From Bacillota bacterium (GTDB taxonomy: Bacteria; Bacillota; Clostridia; Lachnospirales; Lachnospiraceae), in contig JAEYFP010000030.1 of the NCBI GenBank assembly GCA_023402845.1, positions 73,038 to 137,037 of the forward strand: 64,000 nt of DNA, in the 5' to 3' direction. Positions within the stretch are counted from its first letter, which is position 1. Every line of letters starts with the position of its first letter. The notes beneath the pieces were generated by a model, which saw only the letters and a program-made list of their open reading frames with translations, did no database searches and was not told where the DNA came from. Shown here in pieces: positions 7,711 to 15,887 of this stretch. A program made the translations under genes and the position numbers.

Positions 7711-8715
7711 ATGTTAGGTGATAAAAAAGTATTATTTTCAGGTATGCAGGCTACAGGTACGCTGACACTCGGCAATTATCTCGGAGCTTTAAAAAACTGG
7801 GTGACCTTGAGCGAGGAGTATGAGTGTTTCTATTCAGTCGTCGATCTGCATTCCATTACCATCCGTCAGGATCCCGCGGAACTCAGAAAGCGTGCGCGAG
7901 CTTTGCTCACACTTTATATTGCGGCCGGGCTGAATCCGGAGAAAAACTGCATTTACTATCAGTCTCATGTGTCGGGACATGCTGAGCTTGCATGGATATT
8001 GAACTGTTTTACTTATATGGGTGAATTAAATCGCATGACACAGTTTAAGGATAAGTCGGCAAAGCATGCCGACAATATTAATGCGGGACTGTTTACCTAT
8101 CCGGTATTGATGGCGGCGGATATTTTGTTATATCAGGCGGATGTTGTTCCTGTCGGGATTGATCAGATGCAGCATCTGGAAATTACGAGGGATATTGCAC
8201 AGCGTTTCAATTCAGTCTATGGGGATGTATTCACGATACCGGAGCCTTATATCGGTAAGGTGGGCGCGAAGATCATGAGTCTGCAGGACCCCTCCAAAAA
8301 AATGTCAAAATCTGATGAAAATCCGAATGCGAGCATCTATTTGATGGATCCGCCCGACGTTATTATGAAGAAGTGCAGAAGAGCGATGACGGACTCTGAG
8401 GCACAGGTATGCTATCGGGATGAGCAGCCCGGAATCAAAAATCTGATTGATATTTATTCGGCATGTACCGGCAAGAAACCCGCAGAAGTAGAAAAAGAGT
8501 TTGATACAAAGGGCTACGGTGATTTCAAGGAGGCAGTCGGAGAGGCAGTTGTTTCCGTATTAAAACCGGTGCAGGCGCGTGTAAAGGAGCTGTCAAATGA
8601 CAAAGCCTATATTGACGGCGTAATCAGGGATAATGCCGGCAAGGCGGAATATGCTGCGTCAAAGACACTCAGAAAGGTTCAGAAAAAGGTTGGTTTTCCG
8701 GAACGAGTGAGATAG
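7711..8715 (+). CDS. trpS: Tryptophanyl-tRNA synthetase
   Basis: A 334-residue class I aminoacyl-tRNA synthetase that charges tRNA-Trp in the cytoplasm. The HIGH-type signature is TLGN within TGTLTLGNYLGALKNW (residues 15-30), and the second signature is KKMSKSDEN near residue 197. Between them lie the TrpRS patterns VVDLHSIT, DQMQHLEITRDIA and GAKIMSLQDPS. The ATG at 7711 is preferred over an upstream in-frame TTG because GGAGG overlaps that TTG and stands 8 bases before the ATG. A sigma-A promoter lies just upstream, and the UPF0303 gene follows by 15 bases. Length matches the family. Confidence 0.97.
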   Translation: MLGDKKVLFSGMQATGTLTLGNYLGALKNWVTLSEEYECFYSVVDLHSITIRQDPAELRKRARALLTLYIAAGLNPEKNCIYYQSHVSGHAELAWILNCFTYMGELNRMTQFKDKSAKHADNINAGLFTYPVLMAADILLYQADVVPVGIDQMQHLEITRDIAQRFNSVYGDVFTIPEPYIGKVGAKIMSLQDPSKKMSKSDENPNASIYLMDPPDVIMKKCRRAMTDSEAQVCYRDEQPGIKNLIDIYSACTGKKPAEVEKEFDTKGYGDFKEAVGEAVVSVLKPVQARVKELSNDKAYIDGVIRDNAGKAEYAASKTLRKVQKKVGFPERVR

Positions 8716-8730
8716 AGAGGTGTGAATTTT

Positions 8731-9243
8731 ATGGCGGAAGAAAAAGAAAAGACATTGGAAGAGCTGATGCAGCTTCTCGAGTTGCAGGAGGAGATCCTGC
8801 AGTTCACGCATTTTACAAATGCAGATGCATGGGAATTTGGCAATATAATTGTAGCCGAGGCAAAAAAAAGAGGGCTTTCCGTTGCCGTCAGTATTCGCCT
8901 GAATAATGGTTTGACCGTGTTCCAGTATTGTTTTGACGGTAAGAACCTGACAAATGAAAATTGGATGAGAAGAAAGCACAATGTTGTAAAGACAATGGAG
9001 ACGAGCAGTCTTTATCTTTATACAAAGCTAAAAAAGACCGGCAGGACAATGGTGGATTATTTTCTTGATGAAAGTGATTATGCCAATGCGGGCGGCGGAT
9101 TTCCGATCCGTATCGAGGAAGTCGGCGTGATCGGTTCGATTCTTGTCTCGGGGCTGAATCATGTTGCCGATCATGATTTGATTGTCAAATGTCTTGCAAA
9201 GTATTTGCATACGGATGAGGTGCCGAGAATTCGTGAAATGTAA
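8731..9243 (+). CDS. UPF0303 (HbpS/DUF336-like) protein
   Basis: A 170-residue protein of the UPF0303 family, related to the GlcG/HbpS fold, whose bacterial members include haem-binding sensors. Function here is unknown. The family pattern includes WEFGNIIVAEAKKRGL, VAVSIRLNNGLTVFQY, the WMRRKHNVV segment and GGGFPIRIEEVGVIGSILVSGL near the C-terminus, followed by DHDLIVKCLAKYL. The ATG at 8731 has GAGAGG 10 bases upstream; the in-frame GTG nine bases earlier would leave no room for that site. It probably shares the trpS transcript. The next gene is convergent, only 8 bases away. Confidence 0.8.
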   Translation: MAEEKEKTLEELMQLLELQEEILQFTHFTNADAWEFGNIIVAEAKKRGLSVAVSIRLNNGLTVFQYCFDGKNLTNENWMRRKHNVVKTMETSSLYLYTKLKKTGRTMVDYFLDESDYANAGGGFPIRIEEVGVIGSILVSGLNHVADHDLIVKCLAKYLHTDEVPRIREM

Positions 9244-9251
9244 GATGGCAA

Positions 9252-10178
9252 TTAAAATAACGGAACAGAGTTTGAGATAATTTGACGCATATCCTCGGGA
9301 AGCGGTGCTTCAAAGAAAAGCATCTCTCCCGTGATAGGATGACGGAAGGAAAGACAGGCAGAATGAAGGGCCTGTCTTTTTATGATAGAATTGTCCGGAT
9401 TATAAAGAAAGTCACCCGGAAGCGGATGGCCGATATAACGCAGATGAATACGGATCTGATGTGTTCGTCCGGTTTCAAGTCGGATTTTAAGGAGTGAGTA
9501 TTCTCTTTTTATATTTTCGCCTGAAACAGCAATAACAGACAGGCGCTGATAATGCGTGATTGCCGTTTCCCCGTTTTCAAAATCTACAATCCGCTCAATT
9601 GCGGAGCCTTCTTTTCTTGCAATCGGAGCAGCGATCGTTCCGGCCGGCTCTGTAATGCCCTCCGCTATCGCAAGGTATTCCCGTGTCAGTTCTCTTTTTT
9701 TCACCATATCCGAAAGGATGGAGGAACTGAGAAGATGTTTGGCAAGTACGGTCAAGCCGCTCGTATCCCGATCCAGCCGGTTGACGCAGCGAAAAACAAA
9801 GGGGAGTCCCTGGTTGGAAAAATAAAAGGCCGCCGCATTGGCAAGAGAATTGTCATAATGATTTATGGACGGGTGGATTGACATTCCGGCCGGTTTATTT
9901 ACGACAAGCAGATCTTCATCCTCGTAGACAATGTTAAGAGGGAGAGGGATCGGAATCACATTTGAGGAAGACTGTTTCTCCTTTAGGAGGACAGTAAGCA
10001 GATCACCGGTGAAAAGCAAATGATTCAGATAAACAGGAACACCATCCACACAAATACCCATCTCGGTATTCTTTAGATGGGTAAGGATGTGATGGGAATA
10101 TCCGGCTTGCTTTAATATCTGCCGGACAGTCATTCCTGCATTTTGTTCCGTTATATGGTATTGAAATGTTCTGTCCAT
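9252..10178 (-). CDS. RluA-family RNA pseudouridine synthase
   Basis: A 308-residue protein of the RluA/RluD family, which converts specific uridines in rRNA or tRNA to pseudouridine. An S4-like N-terminal domain (about 15-65) precedes the synthase domain. The active-site motif is NRLDRDTSG, with the catalytic Asp at 136, and LVVNKPAGMSIHPS (91-104) and GRTHQIRIHL mark the substrate and fold motifs. The exact target base cannot be told from sequence. It is the last gene of the leftward potABCD transcript, starting 4 bases after the potD stop, with GGAG inside the end of potD. No functional link to polyamine uptake is obvious. Confidence 0.88.
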   Translation of the reverse strand: MDRTFQYHITEQNAGMTVRQILKQAGYSHHILTHLKNTEMGICVDGVPVYLNHLLFTGDLLTVLLKEKQSSSNVIPIPLPLNIVYEDEDLLVVNKPAGMSIHPSINHYDNSLANAAAFYFSNQGLPFVFRCVNRLDRDTSGLTVLAKHLLSSSILSDMVKKRELTREYLAIAEGITEPAGTIAAPIARKEGSAIERIVDFENGETAITHYQRLSVIAVSGENIKREYSLLKIRLETGRTHQIRIHLRYIGHPLPGDFLYNPDNSIIKRQALHSACLSFRHPITGEMLFFEAPLPEDMRQIISNSVPLF

Positions 10179-10182
10179 GTAA

Positions 10183-11241
10183 TTACTCCGACTTTACTTC
10201 CTTCCAAAGCTCGTTATATAATTCGTCAGCATCTTCACCAAGATAAGAAAAAGTTTCCAGATTTTGATACTTCGTCAGATCAGGAAATGCAATCGGGCTG
10301 TTTTTGATAGCTTCATCCTCGATCAGAGCTTGTGCCGCAACGTTTGGAGTGGAATAAGTAATATATTCAAAATTTTTGAGTGCAATATCCTCCCGGCAAA
10401 GGAAATTGATAAACTTCTCCGCATTTTCTTGATTTGGAGCATTTTTTGGTATGACCCAGGAGTCAATCCAGACGTTTGTTCCCTCCTCAGGAATGACGTA
10501 TTCCAGATCGGGATTTTCCCGCTGTGTATAAATTGCCTCGCCGGAGTAAATAACGCCGAGTGCAGCTTCTCCGCCGATCATTTTGTCGCGTACCTGATCG
10601 ATAACATATGCCTGAATCAGCGGCTTCTGCGTGATCAATAAGTCCTTGGCCTCATTCAGTTCTTTTTCGTCGGTAGAGTTGCCGGAATATCCAAGCTCCT
10701 TCAGAGCAACCATAAAGGCATCTCTGACAGAATCCTGCATCAGGATATTATCTTTATACTGATCGTCCCAAAGTGCGGACCAGCTGGTAATCGGTTCGGA
10801 AACCATCGTTTTGTTATAAAGGATGCCGACCGTGCCCCAGCAATAGGGAACCGAGTATTTGTTTTCAGGATCAAAGTTTTTGGACTGCTCCAGATAAGCT
10901 TCTCCAATATTTTTCATATTCGGGATATGATCAAAATTAATTTCAGAGAGCAAATCATTTTGAATCATCTTTTCAATCATATAGTCAGAAGGACAGATTA
11001 CATCATATTTGGAAGCACCGGCCTCTACCTTCGGATACATAATTTCATTTGTCTCGAATTCATCATAGACGACCGATATGCCGGTTTCTTCTTCGAACAT
11101 CGTAAGCACTTCCGGGTCAATGTATTCTCCCCAATTGTAAACGATCACCTCTCCGGCACTATTTTCGGCCTTGCTGCCGCAGCCGCCTAAAAGCAGAGCT
11201 GCCGTTGTGAAACATAAAATTGCAGATATTGATTTTTTCAT
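10183..11241 (-). CDS. potD: Spermidine/putrescine ABC transporter substrate-binding protein
   Basis: A 352-residue lipoprotein. The signal peptide ends in the lipobox LLGGC, with the lipid-modified Cys at 21. The mature part is a PotD/PotF-type type II binding protein: VYNWGEYIDPEVLTMFEEETG, YDVICPSDYMIEKMI, then WGTVGILYNK and WSALWDD. It captures polyamines outside the membrane and delivers them to PotBC. GAGGAGG precedes the ATG. It is the fifth gene of an operon running XRE regulator-potA-potB-potC-potD. Spermidine against putrescine preference cannot be decided by eye. Confidence 0.93.
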   Translation of the reverse strand: MKKSISAILCFTTAALLLGGCGSKAENSAGEVIVYNWGEYIDPEVLTMFEEETGISVVYDEFETNEIMYPKVEAGASKYDVICPSDYMIEKMIQNDLLSEINFDHIPNMKNIGEAYLEQSKNFDPENKYSVPYCWGTVGILYNKTMVSEPITSWSALWDDQYKDNILMQDSVRDAFMVALKELGYSGNSTDEKELNEAKDLLITQKPLIQAYVIDQVRDKMIGGEAALGVIYSGEAIYTQRENPDLEYVIPEEGTNVWIDSWVIPKNAPNQENAEKFINFLCREDIALKNFEYITYSTPNVAAQALIEDEAIKNSPIAFPDLTKYQNLETFSYLGEDADELYNELWKEVKSE

Positions 11242-11264
11242 AATTTCCTCCTCATTCTTTTTGA

Positions 11265-12065
11265 TTATACGCTGCCGGCATTTGCAGCCTTGGTTGCTGG
11301 CTTCTTTGCCGGAATACGGTTGATTAAAAAGAGCAGCAGTAATACGGACAGGAATAAAAGTGAAGAAAGCGCATACATTTCGGGTTTGATTCCTTTTTTA
11401 ACTTCCGTATAAATTTTTGTGGACAGGGTGTTAAGTCCGGGGCCCTTTGTAAAATGTGTGATAATAAAATCGTCGAGAGACATTGTAAAGGCAAGCAAAA
11501 AGCCGGAAAACACACCGGGCAGAATGTCAGGAAACACAACCTTGAAAAATGCGTAGACAGGAGATGCCCCAAGGTCCAGTGCGGCTTCAAAGGTACTGTG
11601 ATTCGTCTGCTTGAGTTTGGGCAGGACGCTTAAAATGACGTAAGGAATATTGAAGGTAATATGCGCCATCAACACGGTGCCGAAGCCAAAGGAAGCACCG
11701 AAGACGATAAAAAGCAGCATCAGGGAAATACCTGTCACGATATCGGCATTCAGCATCGGGATATTTGTGACGCCAAGATAAAACGTCCGCCATCTTTTTT
11801 TCATGCTGTTGATTGCGACAGCAGCGGCAGTGCCGACCAGTGTCGCGATGACAGAGGAAAGAAGGGCGATGATCAACGTTGTGGAAAGCGCATTCATGAT
11901 CTGCTCGTTCTGAAACAGGGAAATATACCATTTAAATGTAAGGCCGCCCCATTTTGCCCTTGTTTTGGAAGCATTAAAGGACAGGATGACAAGTGTCACA
12001 ATGGGCGCATACAACAATATGAAAATAAATGCAATATAAATTTGTTGAAGAGACTTTTTTATCAA
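11265..12065 (-). CDS. potC: Spermidine/putrescine ABC transporter permease PotC
   Basis: A 266-residue inner-membrane permease with about six helices. The PotC pattern is LLYAPIVTLVILSFNASKT at 18-36 and the cytoplasmic EAA loop EAALDLGASPVYAFFKVVFP, which docks on PotA. The predicted start is a TTG whose last two bases overlap the TGA stop of potB, so the two are translationally coupled. A G-rich site (AAGGGGG) stands about 9 bases upstream. No ATG nearby would keep the first helix. Four other pot genes flank it. Its partner permease is PotB. Confidence 0.92.
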   Translation of the reverse strand: MIKKSLQQIYIAFIFILLYAPIVTLVILSFNASKTRAKWGGLTFKWYISLFQNEQIMNALSTTLIIALLSSVIATLVGTAAAVAINSMKKRWRTFYLGVTNIPMLNADIVTGISLMLLFIVFGASFGFGTVLMAHITFNIPYVILSVLPKLKQTNHSTFEAALDLGASPVYAFFKVVFPDILPGVFSGFLLAFTMSLDDFIITHFTKGPGLNTLSTKIYTEVKKGIKPEMYALSSLLFLSVLLLLFLINRIPAKKPATKAANAGSV

Positions 12066-12892
12066 AATACATTTCCCCCTTCCTTATCATATTTTGTTGT
12101 GACAGCCATACTGATAAAAATAAATACCATCAGTACAAGAGACAGGCCGCTGCCGGCATTCCAATTGCTTGTCTGCTTAAATTCCTGTTCGATGACATTT
12201 CCAATCAGGAGGATCTTACTGCCGCCTAATAAATCAGAAATGACGAAAGTCGTCAGTGCAGGCACAAAAACCATTGTGATACCGCTGATGACACCGGGTA
12301 CACTTAACGGAAGAATGATCTTTAAAAAAGTCTGGATGCCGTTTGCTCCAAGGTCGCGGGCCGCGTTGACAACATTCCCGTCTATTTTGATCAGCACATT
12401 ATAAATCGGCAGCACCATAAACGGAAGAAAGTTGTAAACCATGCCGAGCACTATGGCATAGGGCGTATTGATAATCGTTAATGCGGGAAGATGCAGGAGT
12501 TTAAGTCCCATATTAATGATCCCGTTTTTTTCAAGTAAGGTTTGCCAGGCGAGTGTCCGAAGAAGAAAGTTCATCCACATCGGAAGGATAAAAATCAATA
12601 CAATAAAGCTGGACTGGTTTACCTTCATAGTATTTAAGATCATTGCAAGCGGATAGGCGAGCAAAAGGCAGAGCACTGTGCTGATGAGAGAGAGCAGTAC
12701 CGAAAGCCAGAGCGCCTTCAGATTTTCCGGGGAGGAAATCGACGCAATGTTTTCCAGTGTAAATATGCCCGATTTATCCGTAAAGCCATAAAAAATTGTC
12801 ATGGCAAGCGGAATAAGGATGAAACCGACCGACCAGATAAGATACGGCCCGGCAAGAAGTCGTCTATTCTTCAACACCAACCGCCTCCTCAT
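12062..12892 (-). CDS. potB: Spermidine/putrescine ABC transporter permease PotB
   Basis: A 276-residue permease of the PotB type with about six membrane helices; the first spans about residues 13-35 (LAGPYLIWSVGFILIPLAMTIFYGF). The EAA loop is NAARDLGANGIQTFLKIILP. It forms the channel with PotC. Its start lies 29 bases inside the end of potA and its stop overlaps the potC start, so the operon is tightly packed. The order potA-B-C-D is the classical one. Confidence 0.92.
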   Translation of the reverse strand: MRRRLVLKNRRLLAGPYLIWSVGFILIPLAMTIFYGFTDKSGIFTLENIASISSPENLKALWLSVLLSLISTVLCLLLAYPLAMILNTMKVNQSSFIVLIFILPMWMNFLLRTLAWQTLLEKNGIINMGLKLLHLPALTIINTPYAIVLGMVYNFLPFMVLPIYNVLIKIDGNVVNAARDLGANGIQTFLKIILPLSVPGVISGITMVFVPALTTFVISDLLGGSKILLIGNVIEQEFKQTSNWNAGSGLSLVLMVFIFISMAVTTKYDKEGGNVF

Positions 12893-13937
12893 CTTCTGAT
12901 TCCGGCTTGTTCATGATCTGGATATCAAATGGATCAACATGAATACCGACCTCTGTACCGACAGGAAACATATCCGTACTGTGAACGAGCCATTCACGGC
13001 CGTTTGCAGTGACCTCCATTTCATAATGGACGCCCTTAAAAATGATATGAGTGACATGGCCGCGGATTGTACCTTCGGACGGCTTTACCAAATCAATATC
13101 CTCGGGACGGATCACGACATCAACCGGTTTGTTTCTCCCGAAACCGGTATCCACGCATTCAAATCTTGCGCCCAGGATTTCGACAAGCCGGTCCTCCATC
13201 ATCACAGAGGGAATAATATTGCTTTCACCGATAAAATCTGCCACAAATGCGTTCTGCGGTTCATTGTAAATATCCTCGGGAGTACCTGTCTGCTGGATAT
13301 AACCCTGATTCATAACGACGATCGTATCTGACATTGTCAGCGCTTCCTCCTGATCGTGTGTCACATAAATAAAAGTGATGCCAAGTTCATTTTTTAAACG
13401 GATCAACTCATATTGCATGTCCTGACGCAGTTTCAAATCGAGTGCACCGAGCGGTTCGTCAAGAAGCAGCACCTTCGGCTCGTTGACGATTGCACGAGCA
13501 ATCGCAATGCGCTGCTGCTGGCCGCCGCTTAAAGAATCGGGCGTCCTGTTTTCAAATCCTTCCAGATTAACGAGTTTTAGGGCATATTTGATTTTATCGT
13601 CGATATAGGTTTTACTCTTATTTTTAATTTTCAGTCCGAAAGCAATATTTTCTGCGATCGACATATGCGAAAAGAGCGCATATTTTTGGAAAACCGTATT
13701 CAGCGTGCGTTTGTTGGGCGGCAGATTGGTAATGTCGGTGCCGTTAAAAATAACATTTCCTGTATCCGGCGTTTCAAAGCCGCCGATAATACGGAGAGTT
13801 GTCGTCTTTCCGCAGCCGGAAGGACCGAGCAGCGTGATAAATTCGTTTTCCCTGATATACAGGTTCAAATCGTCGAGTACGAGCGTGCCGTCAAAGGATT
13901 TGGAAATGTGATTCAATTCAATCAGTTTTCTGCTCAT
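12864..13937 (-). CDS. potA: Spermidine/putrescine ABC transporter ATP-binding protein
   Basis: A 357-residue ATPase that powers PotBC. Walker A is GPSGCGKTT (38-46), the signature LSGGQQQRIAIARA is near residue 137, and Walker B is VLLLDEPLGALD near 157. The C-terminal third has the TOBE-type domain (VDVVIRPEDIDL) typical of PotA/MalK ATPases, often used for regulation. AGGAGG precedes the ATG. It begins 12 bases after the stop of the XRE/cupin regulator and overlaps potB by 29 bases. Confidence 0.94.
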   Translation of the reverse strand: MSRKLIELNHISKSFDGTLVLDDLNLYIRENEFITLLGPSGCGKTTTLRIIGGFETPDTGNVIFNGTDITNLPPNKRTLNTVFQKYALFSHMSIAENIAFGLKIKNKSKTYIDDKIKYALKLVNLEGFENRTPDSLSGGQQQRIAIARAIVNEPKVLLLDEPLGALDLKLRQDMQYELIRLKNELGITFIYVTHDQEEALTMSDTIVVMNQGYIQQTGTPEDIYNEPQNAFVADFIGESNIIPSVMMEDRLVEILGARFECVDTGFGRNKPVDVVIRPEDIDLVKPSEGTIRGHVTHIIFKGVHYEMEVTANGREWLVHSTDMFPVGTEVGIHVDPFDIQIMNKPESEDEEAVGVEE

Positions 13938-13949
13938 TGGTGGGTCCTC

Positions 13950-14489
13950 CTAGAAGCTTGGCGGAGTACTTACCCAGATGAGGGAAGCCCCGCTCTTTTT
14001 ATCGGCGGTAATATAATGCTTGGAATTTGGAGAGAAGTAGAAAGCTTCCCCTTTTTTAGCCCGGTATGTATGCTTTCCTAAACGGATCGTGATGCTTCCG
14101 GAAAGAATGTAACCGAATTCCTCTCCTTCATGGGGCATATCCGGATAGGTGGAGCCGCCGGGAGAGAGTGTTAAGCGAATCGGTTCCATCGCATTTTTCT
14201 GCGCGTTCGGAATGATCCATTCAATTTTGTTGGAAAGCTCGGTGTCAATTTTTTCAAAAAAATCCTGCTCGCGGAATACGATTTGCTCCTCGGGATCTTC
14301 GCTGAAAAAATTATTTAAATCGGTTCCAAGTACCTGAAGGATGTCTACAAGTGTCGCGATGGAAGGCGAGGTCAAATCTCTCTCGATTTGGGAAATAAAG
14401 CCTTTGCTGAGCTCTGCCCGATTTGCCAGATCTTCCTGCGTCAGACTTTTCTGAATACGCAGCTCCTTGATCTTATTTCCGATTTTCAT
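13950..14489 (-). CDS. XRE-family regulator with cupin domain
   Basis: A 179-residue transcription factor. The N-terminal helix-turn-helix (about 6-62) has the XRE pattern IKELRIQKSLTQEDLANRAE and FISQIERDLTSPSIATLVDI. The C-terminal cupin (about 105-175) has GGSTYPDMPHEGEEFGYIL and KKGEAFYFSPNSKHYI, a fold that often binds a small ligand. This layout resembles PuuR and similar polyamine or amino-acid regulators. As the first gene of the potABCD operon, it most likely controls polyamine uptake and itself; that is inference from context. GAGGAGG lies before the ATG. Operator-like repeats sit in its own 5' untranslated region. Confidence 0.88.
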   Translation of the reverse strand: MKIGNKIKELRIQKSLTQEDLANRAELSKGFISQIERDLTSPSIATLVDILQVLGTDLNNFFSEDPEEQIVFREQDFFEKIDTELSNKIEWIIPNAQKNAMEPIRLTLSPGGSTYPDMPHEGEEFGYILSGSITIRLGKHTYRAKKGEAFYFSPNSKHYITADKKSGASLIWVSTPPSF

Positions 14490-14522
14490 GTGGTGCCCTC
14501 CTCAATTTGCTAAAAGTAGATA

Positions 14523-14549
14523 TAAACAAAAAGTTTACTATTTATAAAC
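14523..14549. promoter_or_regulatory. Operator-like repeats upstream of the XRE-potABCD operon
   Basis: Three half-sites alternate in direction: TAAAC (14523-14527), GTTTA (14533-14537) and TAAAC (14545-14549), spaced 5 and 7 bases. The middle site forms palindromes with both neighbours. They fall between the predicted transcription start and the regulator gene, where a bound XRE dimer would block transcription. Confidence 0.5.
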
Positions 14550-14563
14550 CACAACTGAAATAG

Positions 14564-14591
14564 ATTATACACGGATGCATACAAATGTCAA
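14564..14591 (-). promoter_or_regulatory. Promoter of the XRE-potABCD operon
   Basis: On the minus strand TTGACA (14591-14586), a 16-base spacer and TATAAT (14569-14564): both boxes are perfect consensus. Transcription would start near 14557. Confidence 0.8.
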
Positions 14592-14611
14592 CGAAAATTT
14601 TCAAAATTCCA

Positions 14612-14640
14612 TTAACAAGTTTTAGGATCTATGATATAAT
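14612..14640 (+). promoter_or_regulatory. Promoter of the lactonase-family gene or its leader RNA
   Basis: TTAACA (14612-14617), a 17-base spacer and TATAAT (14635-14640). It faces away from the pot promoter and would start a transcript near 14647, about 150 bases before the next ATG. Confidence 0.7.
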
Positions 14641-14646
14641 GACGTA

Positions 14647-14799
14647 AGACGTTATATCGCGCCGGAACGAAGCGGAGTGCGCATAAGGCGGTTGAATTAC
14701 AGAGTAATTCAAGGTGATGCTGAAAAAGAGAAGGATCAGGCAAGGCACCAGGTATGCCGGTGACATGCCCGATAATGGATATAAAGCGAGGGAAAGCAA
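14647..14799 (+). ncRNA. Candidate structured 5' leader
   Basis: About 150 bases of leader follow the promoter, far longer than other leaders in this window. It contains a perfect 9-bp hairpin with a 3-base loop (TTGAATTAC/GTAATTCAA, 14690-14710), a GC-rich stretch before it with a GCGC..GCGC pairing, and a CACC/GGTG hairpin after it. It also carries a possible 28-codon upstream frame (14717-14803) that ends in an ATGA-type overlap with the main start, though its ribosome site is poor. I could not match it to any riboswitch I know. It may be a cis-regulatory RNA, a small RNA or a dispersed repeat. Confidence 0.35.
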
Positions 14800-15870
14800 A
14801 TGAAGGGTGACAGATATGTGGCGTATGTTTCTACCTATACACAGAGAAACACGGATGGAATTCTGATTTATGATGTGGATATTAAGAACGGTCGAATGGA
14901 GCAAAGGGATAAGGTAACAATCACAAATTCTACCTATCTGACAATATCTCATAATTTAAAATATGTTTATTCCACGACCGATCTGGGGATTGAGTCTTTT
15001 CGGGTTCTTCCGGATGGGGGTCTTAAGCCGATGAATCAAGCGCCGATCAATGGTATGCGCGGCAGTTATATTTCTACGGATTATGGCGATCATTATCTGT
15101 TTGTGGCAGGGTATCATGATGGCAAGATTACGGTGCTTAAGCTAAATGAGGACGGGTCAATCGGAGAAATTGTGGATGAGATATTTCACACTGGCTACGG
15201 GAGCATTTCCGAGAGGAATTTTCATCCGCATGTGAGCTGTGTCAGGATGACGAGAGACAATAAATATTTGTGTGCGGCAGATTTGGGACTTGATCATGTT
15301 AAGATATACCGGTTTGAGGAGAGTACGGGCAAGCTGAAGATTGCTGAAGTTGTAAGGTGTGACCAAGGTTCTGCGCCGCGCTTGATTAAGTTTAGAAGAG
15401 ATGGGAAATTTGCATATATCCTTAACGAAATGAACAATAAGGTAGAAGTGTATTCTTATAAGGAAGAGAGCGGAAATCCGGTGTTCACGAAACGGCAGGA
15501 AATTTCCACTTTAAACAGCTATCATGCGAATGGTTCTGCCGCCTGTGCACTGAAGTTTTCCATTGATAATAAATATCTGTTCTGTTCGAATGCGGGAGAT
15601 AACAGCATTGGTGCATTTGAGATTGATAACGATACGGGCTTGCTCGAAAAGAAATTTGTGCTGCCGGTCAGCGGCGATTATCCGAAGGATCTTGCGCTTT
15701 TTCCTGATACACGCTATTTGATCAGCTTGAATCACGGGTCCAATACCATGACCTTTTTCAAAGTAGATCTTGAAAACAATACAATCGTCATGAACGGCCC
15801 GGAAATAAAGGTAAGAAGCGGAAACTGCATCGTCATGCTGAAGGTAAATCCCGAAAGATGCAATGAATAA
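14800..15870 (+). CDS. Lactonase-family seven-bladed beta-propeller protein
   Basis: A 356-residue protein of the lactonase / 6-phosphogluconolactonase (YbhE/Pgl) beta-propeller family. Repeated blade patterns of the type YxSxxxDxxGIxxFxxxxDG run through the sequence, for example YVYSTTDLGIESFRVLPDGG, LFVAGYHDGKITVLKLNEDG and LFCSNAGDNSIGAFEIDNDTG. The HPH segment (FHPHVSCVRMTRDNKYL) matches a conserved spot of the family. It may hydrolyse a sugar lactone, but many members have no assigned substrate. No signal peptide is seen. GAGG stands 8 bases before the ATG. aroC is convergent 17 bases away. The long leader suggests post-transcriptional control. Confidence 0.8.
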   Translation: MKGDRYVAYVSTYTQRNTDGILIYDVDIKNGRMEQRDKVTITNSTYLTISHNLKYVYSTTDLGIESFRVLPDGGLKPMNQAPINGMRGSYISTDYGDHYLFVAGYHDGKITVLKLNEDGSIGEIVDEIFHTGYGSISERNFHPHVSCVRMTRDNKYLCAADLGLDHVKIYRFEESTGKLKIAEVVRCDQGSAPRLIKFRRDGKFAYILNEMNNKVEVYSYKEESGNPVFTKRQEISTLNSYHANGSAACALKFSIDNKYLFCSNAGDNSIGAFEIDNDTGLLEKKFVLPVSGDYPKDLALFPDTRYLISLNHGSNTMTFFKVDLENNTIVMNGPEIKVRSGNCIVMLKVNPERCNE

Positions 15871-15887
15871 ACGTTGGTAAGCACTCT

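Noticed and set aside
14717..14803. 28-codon upstream frame as a real peptide gene
   Set aside because: CAAGG lies only two bases before its ATG, so I list it only as part of the leader.
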